Assembly: GCA_035691285.1 (NCBI GenBank)
Contig: DASSJI010000075.1
Span: 1 to 25,151 of the forward strand
Length of the DNA: 25,151 nucleotides
Reading direction: 5' to 3'
DNA from: DATFEN01 sp035691285
GTDB taxonomy: Bacteria; Acidobacteriota; Vicinamibacteria; Fen-336
The notes beneath the pieces were generated by a model. That model did no database searches. It saw only the letters and a list, made by a program, of their open reading frames with translations, and was not told where the DNA came from. Shown here one piece after another: positions 1 to 6,233 of the stretch; position 1 is the first letter of the stretch; every line of letters starts with the position of its first letter. The translations under genes and the position numbers were made by a program.

Positions 1-196
1 GCGGTCGCGCCGCCTCTTCGGCGGCGCGACGGCGCTCCTCGTAGTCGCGCATGACGCGCTCGAACACGGCGGCGGGGACCTTGCCCTCGGAGCCCTTCGC
101 CTTCTCGATGAGCGCGTCGGTGCCCTGCTGCTGCTTCTGGATCTCCAGGAGCGCATCGACCTCGGCCGTCTCGATCTGCCCTAGCTCGTCGCTCAT
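1..196 (-). CDS. Hypothetical helical/coiled-coil protein, N-terminal part only
   Basis: The reverse strand has an ATG at 196-194, one base after the TGA stop (200-198) of the cNMP/FHA gene, and reads open to the window edge. About 65 residues are visible. They are rich in Glu, Gln, Lys, Arg and Ala, start MSDELGQIETAEVDALLEIQ, and look helical, probably coiled-coil, with no membrane segment or signal peptide. The segment VPAAVFERVMRDYEERRR resembles the Tyr/Arg-rich helices of bacterial coiled-coil proteins that often end in a zinc ribbon, but that end is outside the window. The tight junction implies co-transcription and probably translational coupling with the signalling gene upstream. Function is not recognised. 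Confidence 0.7.
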   Translation of the reverse strand, partial: MSDELGQIETAEVDALLEIQKQQQGTDALIEKAKGSEGKVPAAVFERVMRDYEERRRAAEEAARP

Positions 197-197
197 G

Positions 198-1001
198 TCA
201 CTCCAGGCGGAACGTGGTCTTGATCAGGCCGAAGCTGACCTCGTCCCCGTCGGCGATGCGCTGGGGCTGGCCGGCCTTCAGGGCCTTCCCGTTCACGAAG
301 GTCCCGTTGCGCACGCCCGGCTCCTCCATCACGAAGAACTCGTCGCCCCGGCGCACGATCTTGGCGTGGCGCCGGGACAGGGAGCGCTGGGCGTCGAGGG
401 ACGACAGGACCACGTCCGGCGTGTAGCCCTTCACGGGATCGGCGCGGCCCACGACGGCCTCGCCCGAGGCGGGCAGCGGGAACTCGTCGCCGTTCTCGTG
501 GACGAAGCGCGGGCGCCAGGATCGGGCCGCGGGCGCCGCCGCCGCGGCCGGCGCCTTGGGCAGGCCCTTCGGCTTGATCGACGAGGCCACCGAGGTCACG
601 GCTCGCGCCGAGGTCTCGGCCTCGACGCGCGCGGTGAGGGCCGCGCCCAGGCGGCGCGAGAGGCGCCGGAGCATACGCAGCGCGATCTCGGGATCGCCCT
701 TGAGGGCCTCGCGCAGCTCCGGGCCGTCGAGCCTCAGGAGCTTGCAGGGCGTCCGCGCGCGCGCCGAGGAGTCCCGGGGCAGGCCTTCGAGGAGGGCGGC
801 CTCGCCGAAGAACTCACCGGCGTCGAGAATCGCGAGGATCGCGTTGTCGTCGCCGACCTGACGGATCAGCTCGACCACGCCCGCCTCGATGAGGAACATC
901 TCGCCGGGGGCGTCGCCCTCCCGGTACAGGAACTCCCCGGCGGGGACCGACAGGCCCGACGTCGCGCTCTCGGCCTGCGGCCTGCTCGCCAGCCTGACCA
1001 T
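198..1001 (-). CDS. Cyclic-nucleotide-binding / FHA domain fusion protein
   Basis: A cytosolic signalling protein of 267 residues. Residues about 18-110 form a CRP-type cyclic-nucleotide-binding fold; the phosphate-binding cassette region is GEFFGEAALLEGLPRDSS (62-79). After helices and an Ala/Pro linker (about 140-160) comes an FHA phosphothreonine-binding domain (166-267) with GRAD (185-188), SRRHAKI (209-215) and NGTFVNG (232-238). No DNA-binding domain is present, so it probably links a nucleotide or allosteric signal to a phosphorylated partner instead of acting as a transcription factor. A longer reading begins at a TTG at 1040, but that TTG sits in TTGACG, which with TAAGTT 17 bases on looks like the promoter. 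ATG 1001 is therefore preferred. Its cassette has Ser where cAMP receptors often have Thr/Ala, so the ligand is uncertain. The gene is followed immediately by the partial coiled-coil gene. Confidence 0.88.
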   Translation of the reverse strand: MVRLASRPQAESATSGLSVPAGEFLYREGDAPGEMFLIEAGVVELIRQVGDDNAILAILDAGEFFGEAALLEGLPRDSSARARTPCKLLRLDGPELREALKGDPEIALRMLRRLSRRLGAALTARVEAETSARAVTSVASSIKPKGLPKAPAAAAAPAARSWRPRFVHENGDEFPLPASGEAVVGRADPVKGYTPDVVLSSLDAQRSLSRRHAKIVRRGDEFFVMEEPGVRNGTFVNGKALKAGQPQRIADGDEVSFGLIKTTFRLE

Positions 1002-1011
1002 GGTCCCGCCC

Positions 1012-1040
1012 AACTTATTCGATGCCTCATGCGGCGTCAA
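1012..1040 (-). promoter_or_regulatory. Sigma70-like promoter of the cNMP/FHA gene
   Basis: On the reverse strand TTGACG (1040-1035) and TAAGTT (1017-1012) are separated by exactly 17 bases. Expected initiation near 1005 gives only a few bases of leader before ATG 1001. Confidence 0.5.
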
Positions 1041-1073
1041 CGCGCGCCTTTCTGCGTCGCGCGAGGCGCGGGC

Positions 1074-1079
1074 TATACT
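1074..1079 (+). promoter_or_regulatory. Candidate -10 element of the ferredoxin gene
   Basis: TATACT lies 22 bases before the ferredoxin ATG, leaving room for a short leader carrying the AAAGGAG Shine-Dalgarno (1091-1097). No convincing -35 is seen. Confidence 0.4.
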
Positions 1080-1101
1080 GGGCAGAAGGGAAAGGAGCGC
1101 G

Positions 1102-1491
1102 ATGCCCGTGATCCCGGCCGGAAAGCTGCCGAAGGACTACGACAAGCTGCCGGTCCCGCAGCCGCAGCAGACGAGCGTCCGCAAGCGCGACCCGAAGATG
1201 CTCGCGATCGTCGACCCCCACAAGTGCTTCGGGCGCGGCTGCGAGTTCTGCGTCGCGGTGTGCCCGGTGCCCGACTGCATCACGCTGACCACGGACCCGA
1301 ACGCGCGCGACCTCGAGGTCTGCACGGTGAACTACGACACCTGCATCGGCTGCATGGCGTGCGAGAAATGGTGCCCGGACGACTACGACGCGATCCGGAT
1401 GGTGCCCTTCGCGACCGTGGCGAAGGATCGCGCGGCCTACGAGACGGCGACGTTCGCGGCGACGCTGCCGGTCAAGAAGATCGGCGGCTGA
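1102..1491 (+). CDS. 2[4Fe-4S] ferredoxin-type protein
   Basis: A 129-residue soluble electron carrier or small subunit. ATG 1102 has a strong Shine-Dalgarno, AAAGGAG, four bases upstream. Two [4Fe-4S] motifs are visible: C42-x4-C47-x2-C50-x3-C54-P and C81-x2-C84-x2-C87-x3-C91-P. The second is canonical; the first has x4 where x2 is usual. Two further cysteines (59 and 74) lie between the motifs. The N-terminal 35 residues are Pro/Gln/Lys-rich with no signal peptide, so it should be cytosolic. No redox enzyme is adjacent, so the partner is unknown; it could serve a 2-oxoacid:ferredoxin oxidoreductase encoded elsewhere. Its TGA (1489-1491) touches the recA stop (1494-1492) with no bases between. 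Confidence 0.9.
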   Translation: MPVIPAGKLPKDYDKLPVPQPQQTSVRKRDPKMLAIVDPHKCFGRGCEFCVAVCPVPDCITLTTDPNARDLEVCTVNYDTCIGCMACEKWCPDDYDAIRMVPFATVAKDRAAYETATFAATLPVKKIGG

Positions 1492-2559
1492 TCAGGCCTT
1501 CTTCTTCTCCGGCATCGGCACGACAGCCGCCTTGTCGGGCTTGGCCGCCTCGGGCTCGACCACCGGCAGCCCGATGCCCTTGCGGATGCGCGAGTCGATC
1601 TCGTTCCTGACGTCCTGGTGCTCCTTGAGGAACTGCCGCGCGTTCTCGCGCCCCTGGCCGAGGCGCTCGCTCTCGAAGGTGAACCAGGCTCCGGACTTCT
1701 CGACGACCTTCTGGTCGACCCCGAGGTCGAGCAGGTCGCCCTCCTTGCTGATGCCCTCGCCGTAGAGGATGTCGAACTCGGCTTCGCGGAAGGGCGGCGC
1801 GACCTTGTTCTTCACGACCTTCACCTTGGCGCGGCTGCCGATGACCTGGTCGCCTTCCTTGAGCGACGCGATGCGGCGGATGTCGAGCCGGATCGAGGCG
1901 TAGAACTTGAGGGCGCGGCCGCCCGTCGTCGTCTCGGGGTTGCCGAACATGACCCCGATCTTCTCGCGGAGCTGGTTGATGAAGATCAAGCAGGTCTTGC
2001 TCTTCGCGACGATGGACGTCAGCTTGCGCAGGGCCTGGCTCATGAGGCGCGCCTGGAGGCCCATCTGCGCCTCGCCCATCTCGCCCTCGAGCTCGGAGCG
2101 CGGCACGAGTGCCGCCACGGAGTCGATGACGAGGACGTCGACGGCGCCGGAGCGGATCAGCACCTCGGCGATCTCGAGGGCCTGCTCGCCGCTGTCGGGC
2201 TGCGAGACGAGCAGGTTGTCGGTGTCGACCCCGAGCTTGCCGGCGTACAGCGCGTCGAGGGCGTGCTCGGCGTCGATGAACGCCGCCATGCCGCCGCGGC
2301 GCTGGGCCTCGGCGATCACGTGCAGGGCGAGCGTCGTCTTGCCCGAGGACTCGGGGCCGAAGATCTCGACCACGCGCCCGCGCGGCAGGCCGCCGACGCC
2401 AAGGGCCGCGTCGAGGGAGAGAGCGCCCGTGGGGATGGCGGGCACCTCGATCTTCTCCTTGCTGCCCAGGCGCATGATCGAGCCCTTGCCGAACTGCTTG
2501 TCGATCTGAAGGAGCGCCGCCTCGATCGCCCGGGCCCGCTCGTTCCTGTCCTCTACCAT
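1492..2559 (-). CDS. recA: Recombinase RecA
   Basis: DNA-strand-exchange ATPase and LexA co-protease of homologous recombination; 355 residues, a normal length. Visible are Walker A GPESSGKTT (68-76), Walker B LVIDSVAALVPR, loop L1 GEMGEAQMGLQARLMSQ and loop L2 with FGNPETTTGGRALKFYAS. The reading frame extends 34 codons further upstream, but ATG 2559 has a clear AGGAG Shine-Dalgarno and begins MVEDRNERARAIEAALLQI, which matches RecA N-termini. The C-terminus ends in PMPEKKKA and is basic, unlike the acidic tail of E. coli RecA that damps filament nucleation. No LexA box was recognised upstream. The gene stands alone, with no recX in the window. Confidence 0.98.
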   Translation of the reverse strand: MVEDRNERARAIEAALLQIDKQFGKGSIMRLGSKEKIEVPAIPTGALSLDAALGVGGLPRGRVVEIFGPESSGKTTLALHVIAEAQRRGGMAAFIDAEHALDALYAGKLGVDTDNLLVSQPDSGEQALEIAEVLIRSGAVDVLVIDSVAALVPRSELEGEMGEAQMGLQARLMSQALRKLTSIVAKSKTCLIFINQLREKIGVMFGNPETTTGGRALKFYASIRLDIRRIASLKEGDQVIGSRAKVKVVKNKVAPPFREAEFDILYGEGISKEGDLLDLGVDQKVVEKSGAWFTFESERLGQGRENARQFLKEHQDVRNEIDSRIRKGIGLPVVEPEAAKPDKAAVVPMPEKKKA

Positions 2560-2675
2560 CGTTCTCTCCTTGAACCCGACGAGTTTATCCGACATGCCGC
2601 GGATCCTATCGGGACCTGCGGACGCGGAAGGTCCGCTCCGGAGAAATAAAGACGCGGTCACGGAACTCGAACTGC

Positions 2676-2681
2676 TAGAAT
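2676..2681 (+). promoter_or_regulatory. Candidate -10 element, possibly leaderless, of the C39 peptidase gene
   Basis: TAGAAT ends 6 bases before GTG 2688. No Shine-Dalgarno can be seen. The same arrangement (TANNNT, six bases, GTG) recurs at 8727-8732 on the minus strand and at 17573-17578. Confidence 0.4.
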
Positions 2682-2687
2682 GAGTTG

Positions 2688-3143
2688 GTGGTGCTGGCGC
2701 TGACCCTGCTCGCGGCGCTGCCCGTCCCGTACGTGCCCCAGCCGAAGGACGGCTGCGGGGCGGCCGCCCTCACGATGGTGCTCCGCTACTGGGAGCAGCC
2801 CGCGGACGTCGAGGAGATCGCGCGGGCGCTCGTGGATCCGGAGCTGCACGGCATCCGCGGCTCGGCGCTCGAAGGCTTCGCGCGCGAGCGCGGCGCGACC
2901 GCGGTCGCGTACAAGGGCGACCTGGCGCAGCTCCGGGACTACGTGACGCGCGGCCGCCCGCTGATCGTGGCCTGGAAGCTGACGAAGGGATACCACAACG
3001 TCGTCGTGGTCGACGCCGACCCGAGAGCCGTCACCGTTCACGACCCCGCCGAGGGCCCCGGCCGCAGGATCGAGGCGGACGAGTTCGAGCGGCGCTGGAG
3101 GGGCGCCGGCTACTGGACGCTGCTGGTGCTCCCGAAGCCGTGA
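2688..3143 (+). CDS. C39-like (papain-fold) cysteine peptidase, PA2778-type
   Basis: A 151-residue protein that is almost entirely a C39-like domain. Q18, C23 (motif DGCGAAALTMVLRYW), H103 (GYHNVVVV) and D119 (VHDPAEG) match the oxyanion Gln and Cys-His-Asp triad, so it looks catalytically competent. C39 domains cut double-glycine leaders in bacteriocin exporters; stand-alone versions such as PA2778-type proteins pair with TPR segments and have unknown substrates. The first 11 residues (MVLALTLLAAL) are hydrophobic but lack positive charges, so export is possible but not assured. An in-frame TAG at 2676-2678 closes any longer reading; starts are TTG 2685, GTG 2688 or GTG 2691. I chose 2688 from the -10 spacing. 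The stop overlaps the GTG of the barrel gene as GTGA (3140-3143), implying translational coupling. Confidence 0.85.
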   Translation: MVLALTLLAALPVPYVPQPKDGCGAAALTMVLRYWEQPADVEEIARALVDPELHGIRGSALEGFARERGATAVAYKGDLAQLRDYVTRGRPLIVAWKLTKGYHNVVVVDADPRAVTVHDPAEGPGRRIEADEFERRWRGAGYWTLLVLPKP

Positions 3144-4666
3144 CGCTCGCGGTGCTCTGGGTGGTCGCCTGCGCGGCCGCAGGGCCGTCGTACGAAGCAC
3201 TCGTTGCCGAGGGGCTGGCCGAGGGCCGCTCCGGCCGGCTGGTCGAAGCCGCAGCCCTCTTCGACCAGGCCATCGTCCTGGACCCGTCGCGGCCCGAGGC
3301 CCGCGTCGAGCGCGGCGGCGTGCGCTTCCTCGAGGGCCGCTACGAGGACGCGGTCGTGGACCTCGAGGCCGCGCTCCGCCTGGCCGAGGACGCCTACGCC
3401 CGCGATCTCCTGGCGTCGGCGCTCTTCCTCGCCGGCCGGCCCGAGGACGCCCTGGCGCACTGGAACCGGATGGGGCGGCCCGGCGTGCGCCACGTGTCGG
3501 TCAGCGGCCTCGCGAGGACCCACGACCACGTGGCGCGGAGCGAGCTTCGCGTCCGCGAAGGCGAGGTCCTCGCCCTGGGTGCGCTGCGCGAGAGCCGGCT
3601 GCGCCTGGTGGAGACCGGCGCCTTCGACCGCGTGTCGATCCGGCCCGTGCCCCTCGGGGAGGGGCTCGCCGACGCCGAGGTCGTGCTGGTGGAGCGCGAC
3701 GGCCTCGCGACGAGCTGGGTCGAGTTCGTCGCCACCACCGCGGTCTACGCGATCCAGGAGCGTGCCCTGCTGCGCTACTCGAACCTCGGCGGAGAGGGCA
3801 TCTCCGTCGGCGCCCAGTACCGCTGGGAGGAGAACCGGCCCGAGGCCTCGGCGGTGCTGCAATGGCCTCGGCCGCTCGGGCTGGGCGCCAACCTCCGCGT
3901 GCGTGGCTTCGTGGGCGAGGAGCTGTACGAGGTCGGCGAGCCCAGCCGCCGCGAGGCCCACGGAGCGGAGCTGCGCCTGCGGCGGGTGCTCGGCCCCGCC
4001 ACGGTCGGCCAGCTCGGCTTCAGGACCGCCTCGCGCACGTTCTCCCCGCAGATCGCCGAGGCTCCGGACGGCCGCGTCCTGGGCTTCGAGGGAGGATTCG
4101 ACCGCCGGGTCGCGGATCGCAATCGGCTCAGGCTCGATGCGTCCGCCCGCGTCTTCGGCGCCTCGACGGGCCTCGGCTCCGACATCGGATTCGCACGGGC
4201 GGTGGGGCGCCTGCGCGCCCTGTGGCGGCTGTCGCCCCGGCGTGACGATCTCGAGCGATCCATCCTCGCCTTCCAGTTGACGCTCGGCCTGGCGAGCTCC
4301 GGGACTCCTCTCGACGAGGCCTTCGCCCCCGGCGCCAGCCCCGACATGGAGCTGCCGCTGCGTGGCCGTCCGCAGGTCCGGGACGGAGCCTTCGGCGAGA
4401 CGCCTCTGAGCCGCGAGCTCGTTCTCGCGAACGCCGAGTGGCGCCGGAGGCTCTGGGGCGGCGCCGGCGCGAACGCGACTCTCGTGCTCTTCCACGACCA
4501 GGCCCACCTCGGTTCGGTCTACGTCGGCCCGGGAGCCTCCTTCTACGACATCGGGGTGGGTTTTCGGCTGGGGATCGCCGGATCCGTGGCGATACGGCTG
4601 GACTGGGGGCACGGTCTGACGGACGGGCGGGATGCGCTCTCCGTCGGCTTGGGCAACGTCTTTTGA
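3140..4666 (+). CDS. TPR-POTRA-beta-barrel outer-membrane protein (Omp85-like)
   Basis: A 508-residue predicted outer-membrane protein. Residues 1-15 are a short hydrophobic leader (a VVAC lipobox-like site is present but the n-region has no charge). Residues 17-110 form about three TPR-like helical hairpins. Residues 118-187 read as one POTRA domain, ending RLRLVETGAFDRVSIRPVPL then ADAEVVLVERDG. The rest is barrel-like with alternating strands. Near the C-terminus LPLRGR (405-410), followed by SRELVLANAEWRRRLW, aligns with the Omp85 L6 VRGF/Y motif and the strand after it; IRLDWGHGL and terminal VF match the final strands. It begins with GTG inside the C39 gene's stop (GTGA). A role in assembling or exporting a substrate, possibly one cut by the C39 partner, is inference. 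The TPR could instead organise a periplasmic complex. Confidence 0.85.
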   Translation: MTLAVLWVVACAAAGPSYEALVAEGLAEGRSGRLVEAAALFDQAIVLDPSRPEARVERGGVRFLEGRYEDAVVDLEAALRLAEDAYARDLLASALFLAGRPEDALAHWNRMGRPGVRHVSVSGLARTHDHVARSELRVREGEVLALGALRESRLRLVETGAFDRVSIRPVPLGEGLADAEVVLVERDGLATSWVEFVATTAVYAIQERALLRYSNLGGEGISVGAQYRWEENRPEASAVLQWPRPLGLGANLRVRGFVGEELYEVGEPSRREAHGAELRLRRVLGPATVGQLGFRTASRTFSPQIAEAPDGRVLGFEGGFDRRVADRNRLRLDASARVFGASTGLGSDIGFARAVGRLRALWRLSPRRDDLERSILAFQLTLGLASSGTPLDEAFAPGASPDMELPLRGRPQVRDGAFGETPLSRELVLANAEWRRRLWGGAGANATLVLFHDQAHLGSVYVGPGASFYDIGVGFRLGIAGSVAIRLDWGHGLTDGRDALSVGLGNVF

Positions 4667-4709
4667 TTGTAGACAGGTCAACAGTTTACGAGTGTGGCTC
4701 CACAGCCAT

Positions 4710-4723
4710 GCCCGATTTCGGGC
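4710..4723 (+). terminator. Weak hairpin downstream of the barrel gene
   Basis: GCCCG-ATTT-CGGGC forms a 5-bp GC stem 44 bases after the barrel stop. No U-tract follows on the plus strand; an A-run does. It may end transcription inefficiently or act in regulation. A 12-base palindrome, TGTGGCTCCACA, lies just upstream at 4693-4704. The rest of the 4667-4778 gap is AT-richer than its surroundings and holds only the promoter-like element at 4765. Confidence 0.25.
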
Positions 4724-4764
4724 GATCGCAGAAAAAAGATGCTCGATTTCCGAAAGGGCTTTGC

Positions 4765-4770
4765 TAATAT
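4765..4770 (+). promoter_or_regulatory. Candidate -10 element of the ABM-like gene
   Basis: TAATAT lies 8 bases before ATG 4779, a spacing that would make the mRNA nearly leaderless. No clear -35 was found. Confidence 0.4.
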
Positions 4771-4778
4771 CACTTTGA

Positions 4779-5441
4779 ATGGTGACGAGGAAGAGATCGC
4801 GGGTGGCGAAGAGCTCCAAGAAGAAGGCTGTGAAGGCCCACTCTCGCAGGCCGTCCAAGGGTCCCAGCCGGCCGACCGTCAGCCGTGCCCGAGCCAGCGC
4901 GCCCGCCCGGGCGACGAAGGCGTCGACGGCTCACGTTCCCGTGCTCAAGCCGCGCCCGAAGCGGCTGGTGCCGATCCCGTCGCCGCTCCCGACGAAGCAC
5001 GTCGCCCACTCGCGTCCGGCGATCCAGGTGCCGGCACGATCCATGCCGCCGCTGGGCCTGCAGAAGAAGCTGACGTCGGCCGCGGTGACGAGCGGCATGC
5101 CCGCGCGCGGGCCGCTCGTGGTGCCCGAGTTCAGCGAGGCCGGCGTCCTCCTCGCCATCACGTACTCGATCCGCGACGGCCGCCGCGGCGAGTTCTTCGA
5201 CCTGATGCGCGAGCTGAAGCCGCTCCTGACGGGCATCGGGGGCCTCGACTGCACGATCTACGAGGACCGCAGCCGCCCGAACTACTTCATGGAGGTGTTC
5301 CGGTTCAAGGACGAGGCCGAGTTCACGGCCTTCGACGACAAGTTTCACAAGGACCGGAAGATCGCCGCCATCTACGCGCTCCTCGACGACATCGTCGAGG
5401 CCGAGAAGTCCGACTTCAAGATCTTCGAGCGCCGACTCTAA
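4779..5441 (+). CDS. Basic-tailed antibiotic-biosynthesis-monooxygenase-like (ABM) protein
   Basis: A 220-residue protein in two parts. Residues 1-115 are low-complexity and rich in Lys, Arg, Pro, Ala and Ser (KSSKKKAVKAHSRRPSK near the start), like the tails of histone-H1-like bacterial proteins. Residues 121-220 look like a dimeric alpha/beta-barrel ABM domain: GVLLAITYSIRDGRRGEFFD, a strand with LDCTIYEDRSRPNYFMEVFR, then DEAEFTAFDDKFHKD. Such domains form dimers and include monooxygenases, mutarotase-like enzymes and stress proteins, so the activity cannot be assigned. The tail could bind nucleic acid, polyphosphate or acidic surfaces. ATG 4779 is used; GTG 4803 (codon 9), preceded by GAGGAAGAG, is a plausible alternative. 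The next gene starts within two bases of the stop. Confidence 0.8.
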   Translation: MVTRKRSRVAKSSKKKAVKAHSRRPSKGPSRPTVSRARASAPARATKASTAHVPVLKPRPKRLVPIPSPLPTKHVAHSRPAIQVPARSMPPLGLQKKLTSAAVTSGMPARGPLVVPEFSEAGVLLAITYSIRDGRRGEFFDLMRELKPLLTGIGGLDCTIYEDRSRPNYFMEVFRFKDEAEFTAFDDKFHKDRKIAAIYALLDDIVEAEKSDFKIFERRL

Positions 5442-5442
5442 G

Positions 5443-5958
5443 CTGCCCTCTCCGGTCGGTCACGCTCTCGGCGGCCTGATCCTCCACTCGATCCTCTCGC
5501 GGGGCGGAAGCACCGGTCACGCGGGCGCCCTCGTCGCCGTGACCGCAGCCTGTGCGCCCGACCTGGACCTCGTGCTCAACGTGACGCTGGGCCCTCACCA
5601 CCACCGCGGGCCGAGCCACAGCGTCGGCGCCGCGGTCGCCGCCGGGCTGCTCGTGTTCGCCCTCGCCTGCTGGCGCGGGAGCGCGCGCGCGGCGGCTCGC
5701 CTGGGCCTCCTCGCGGGCGCCGGCTGGCTGTCCCACGTCGCGCTCGACTGGCTGGGCTCCGACTCCCGAGCGCCGTACGGCATCATGGCCCTGTGGCCGT
5801 TCAGCCGGTCCTTCTTCGTGGCGCCGTTCCCGCTGTTCCTGGACGTGGGCCGCGAGCTGACCTGGCGCACAATGCGCGACAATACGGTCGCGGCGGCGTG
5901 GGAGAGCGTCCTGCTCTGTCCGGTGCTCTGGCTCGCCCGCCGGCGCGGGAGCGCCTGA
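5443..5958 (+). CDS. YdjM/DUF457-family membrane-bound metal-dependent hydrolase
   Basis: A polytopic inner-membrane protein of the YdjM family (LexA-regulated ydjM in E. coli; activity uncertain). Translated from CTG 5443 it has 171 residues and the family N-terminus, LPSPVGHALGGLILHS, with the first conserved His. Further motifs are PDLDL, HHHRGPSHS and HVALDWLGSD followed by YGIMALWPFS, the usual His/Asp ligands. A conventional call at GTG 5539 loses the first 32 residues including GHALGG, so it is probably wrong. No ATG, GTG or TTG was found in frame close upstream. CTG 5443 lies one base after the TAA (5439-5441) of the ABM gene, so re-initiation is likely. Hydrophobic segments occur around residues 57-80 and 85-105. 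Confidence 0.82.
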   Translation: MPSPVGHALGGLILHSILSRGGSTGHAGALVAVTAACAPDLDLVLNVTLGPHHHRGPSHSVGAAVAAGLLVFALACWRGSARAAARLGLLAGAGWLSHVALDWLGSDSRAPYGIMALWPFSRSFFVAPFPLFLDVGRELTWRTMRDNTVAAAWESVLLCPVLWLARRRGSA

Positions 5959-5962
5959 GGCC

Positions 5963-6214
5963 ATGGCTCGCGGCTTCGAGAGCAAGCAGGTCGAGGATCA
6001 GCAGGCCGAAGCCGAGCGGCGTCGAGAGCGGCGCAACGAGGGGTCGCGCGAGGATCCGGTGCGCATGGCGCGGCGCCGCTCGCTCGAGATGGCGCGCGTC
6101 GACGTGAGCCGGCGTCTGGATGCGGCGACGGCGGCGCCGCTGCGCGAGATGCTGAAGCGGGCGCTCGAGGCGATCGACGCGGAGCTGAGAGCGGTCGGCA
6201 GCGACAAGCCGTAG
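5963..6214 (+). CDS. Small basic conserved-type protein of unknown function
   Basis: An 83-residue, highly charged, helix-predicted protein beginning MARGFESKQVEDQQAEAERR, with no membrane segment, Cys or signal peptide. It starts 4 bases after the YdjM-like stop, with TGAGG immediately upstream serving as a weak Shine-Dalgarno. I recall similar short proteins starting MARGWESK in Acidobacteria, but this was not searched. The C-terminal half (LDAATAAPLREMLKRALEAI) is a probable amphipathic helix. Function is not recognised; it is the last gene of the three-gene operon and ends in a hairpin. Confidence 0.7.
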   Translation: MARGFESKQVEDQQAEAERRRERRNEGSREDPVRMARRRSLEMARVDVSRRLDAATAAPLREMLKRALEAIDAELRAVGSDKP

Positions 6215-6232
6215 GCGATCTCTCGCCAACGG
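6209..6232. terminator. Bidirectional hairpin between convergent genes
   Basis: CCGT-A-GGCGA-TCTC-TCGCC-A-ACGG forms 4 bp, an A.A mismatch, 5 bp and a tetraloop. It fills the 19-base gap between the stops of the small basic gene and the dehydrogenase gene and starts inside the former's stop. No T-tract is present on either side, so it is a candidate bidirectional terminator or mRNA 3' stabiliser. Confidence 0.45.
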
Positions 6233-6233
6233 C

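Noticed and set aside
1485..1497. Palindrome CTGATCAG at the convergent stops of ferredoxin and recA as a terminator
   Set aside because: Only 8 bases with no loop; it arises from the abutting TGA codons.
51..1610. Long plus-strand frame across the cNMP/FHA, ferredoxin and recA genes
   Set aside because: It is a GC-rich overlap of real genes, with Arg/Gly-rich composition and no domain.
2560..2681. GTTC-N2-GTTC direct repeat upstream of recA as a LexA box
   Set aside because: The 6-base spacing does not match known SOS boxes (GTTC-N7-GTTC, GAAC-N4-GTTC), and it lies about 100 bases upstream on the opposite side of the C39 promoter.
4693..4704. TGTGGCTCCACA palindrome as an operator
   Set aside because: Single copy with no regulator or promoter link; mentioned under the neighbouring hairpin only.
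3110..4858. Minus-strand 582-residue frame opposite the barrel gene
   Set aside because: It mirrors the barrel gene, has no motif and would be antisense to a GTGA-coupled pair.
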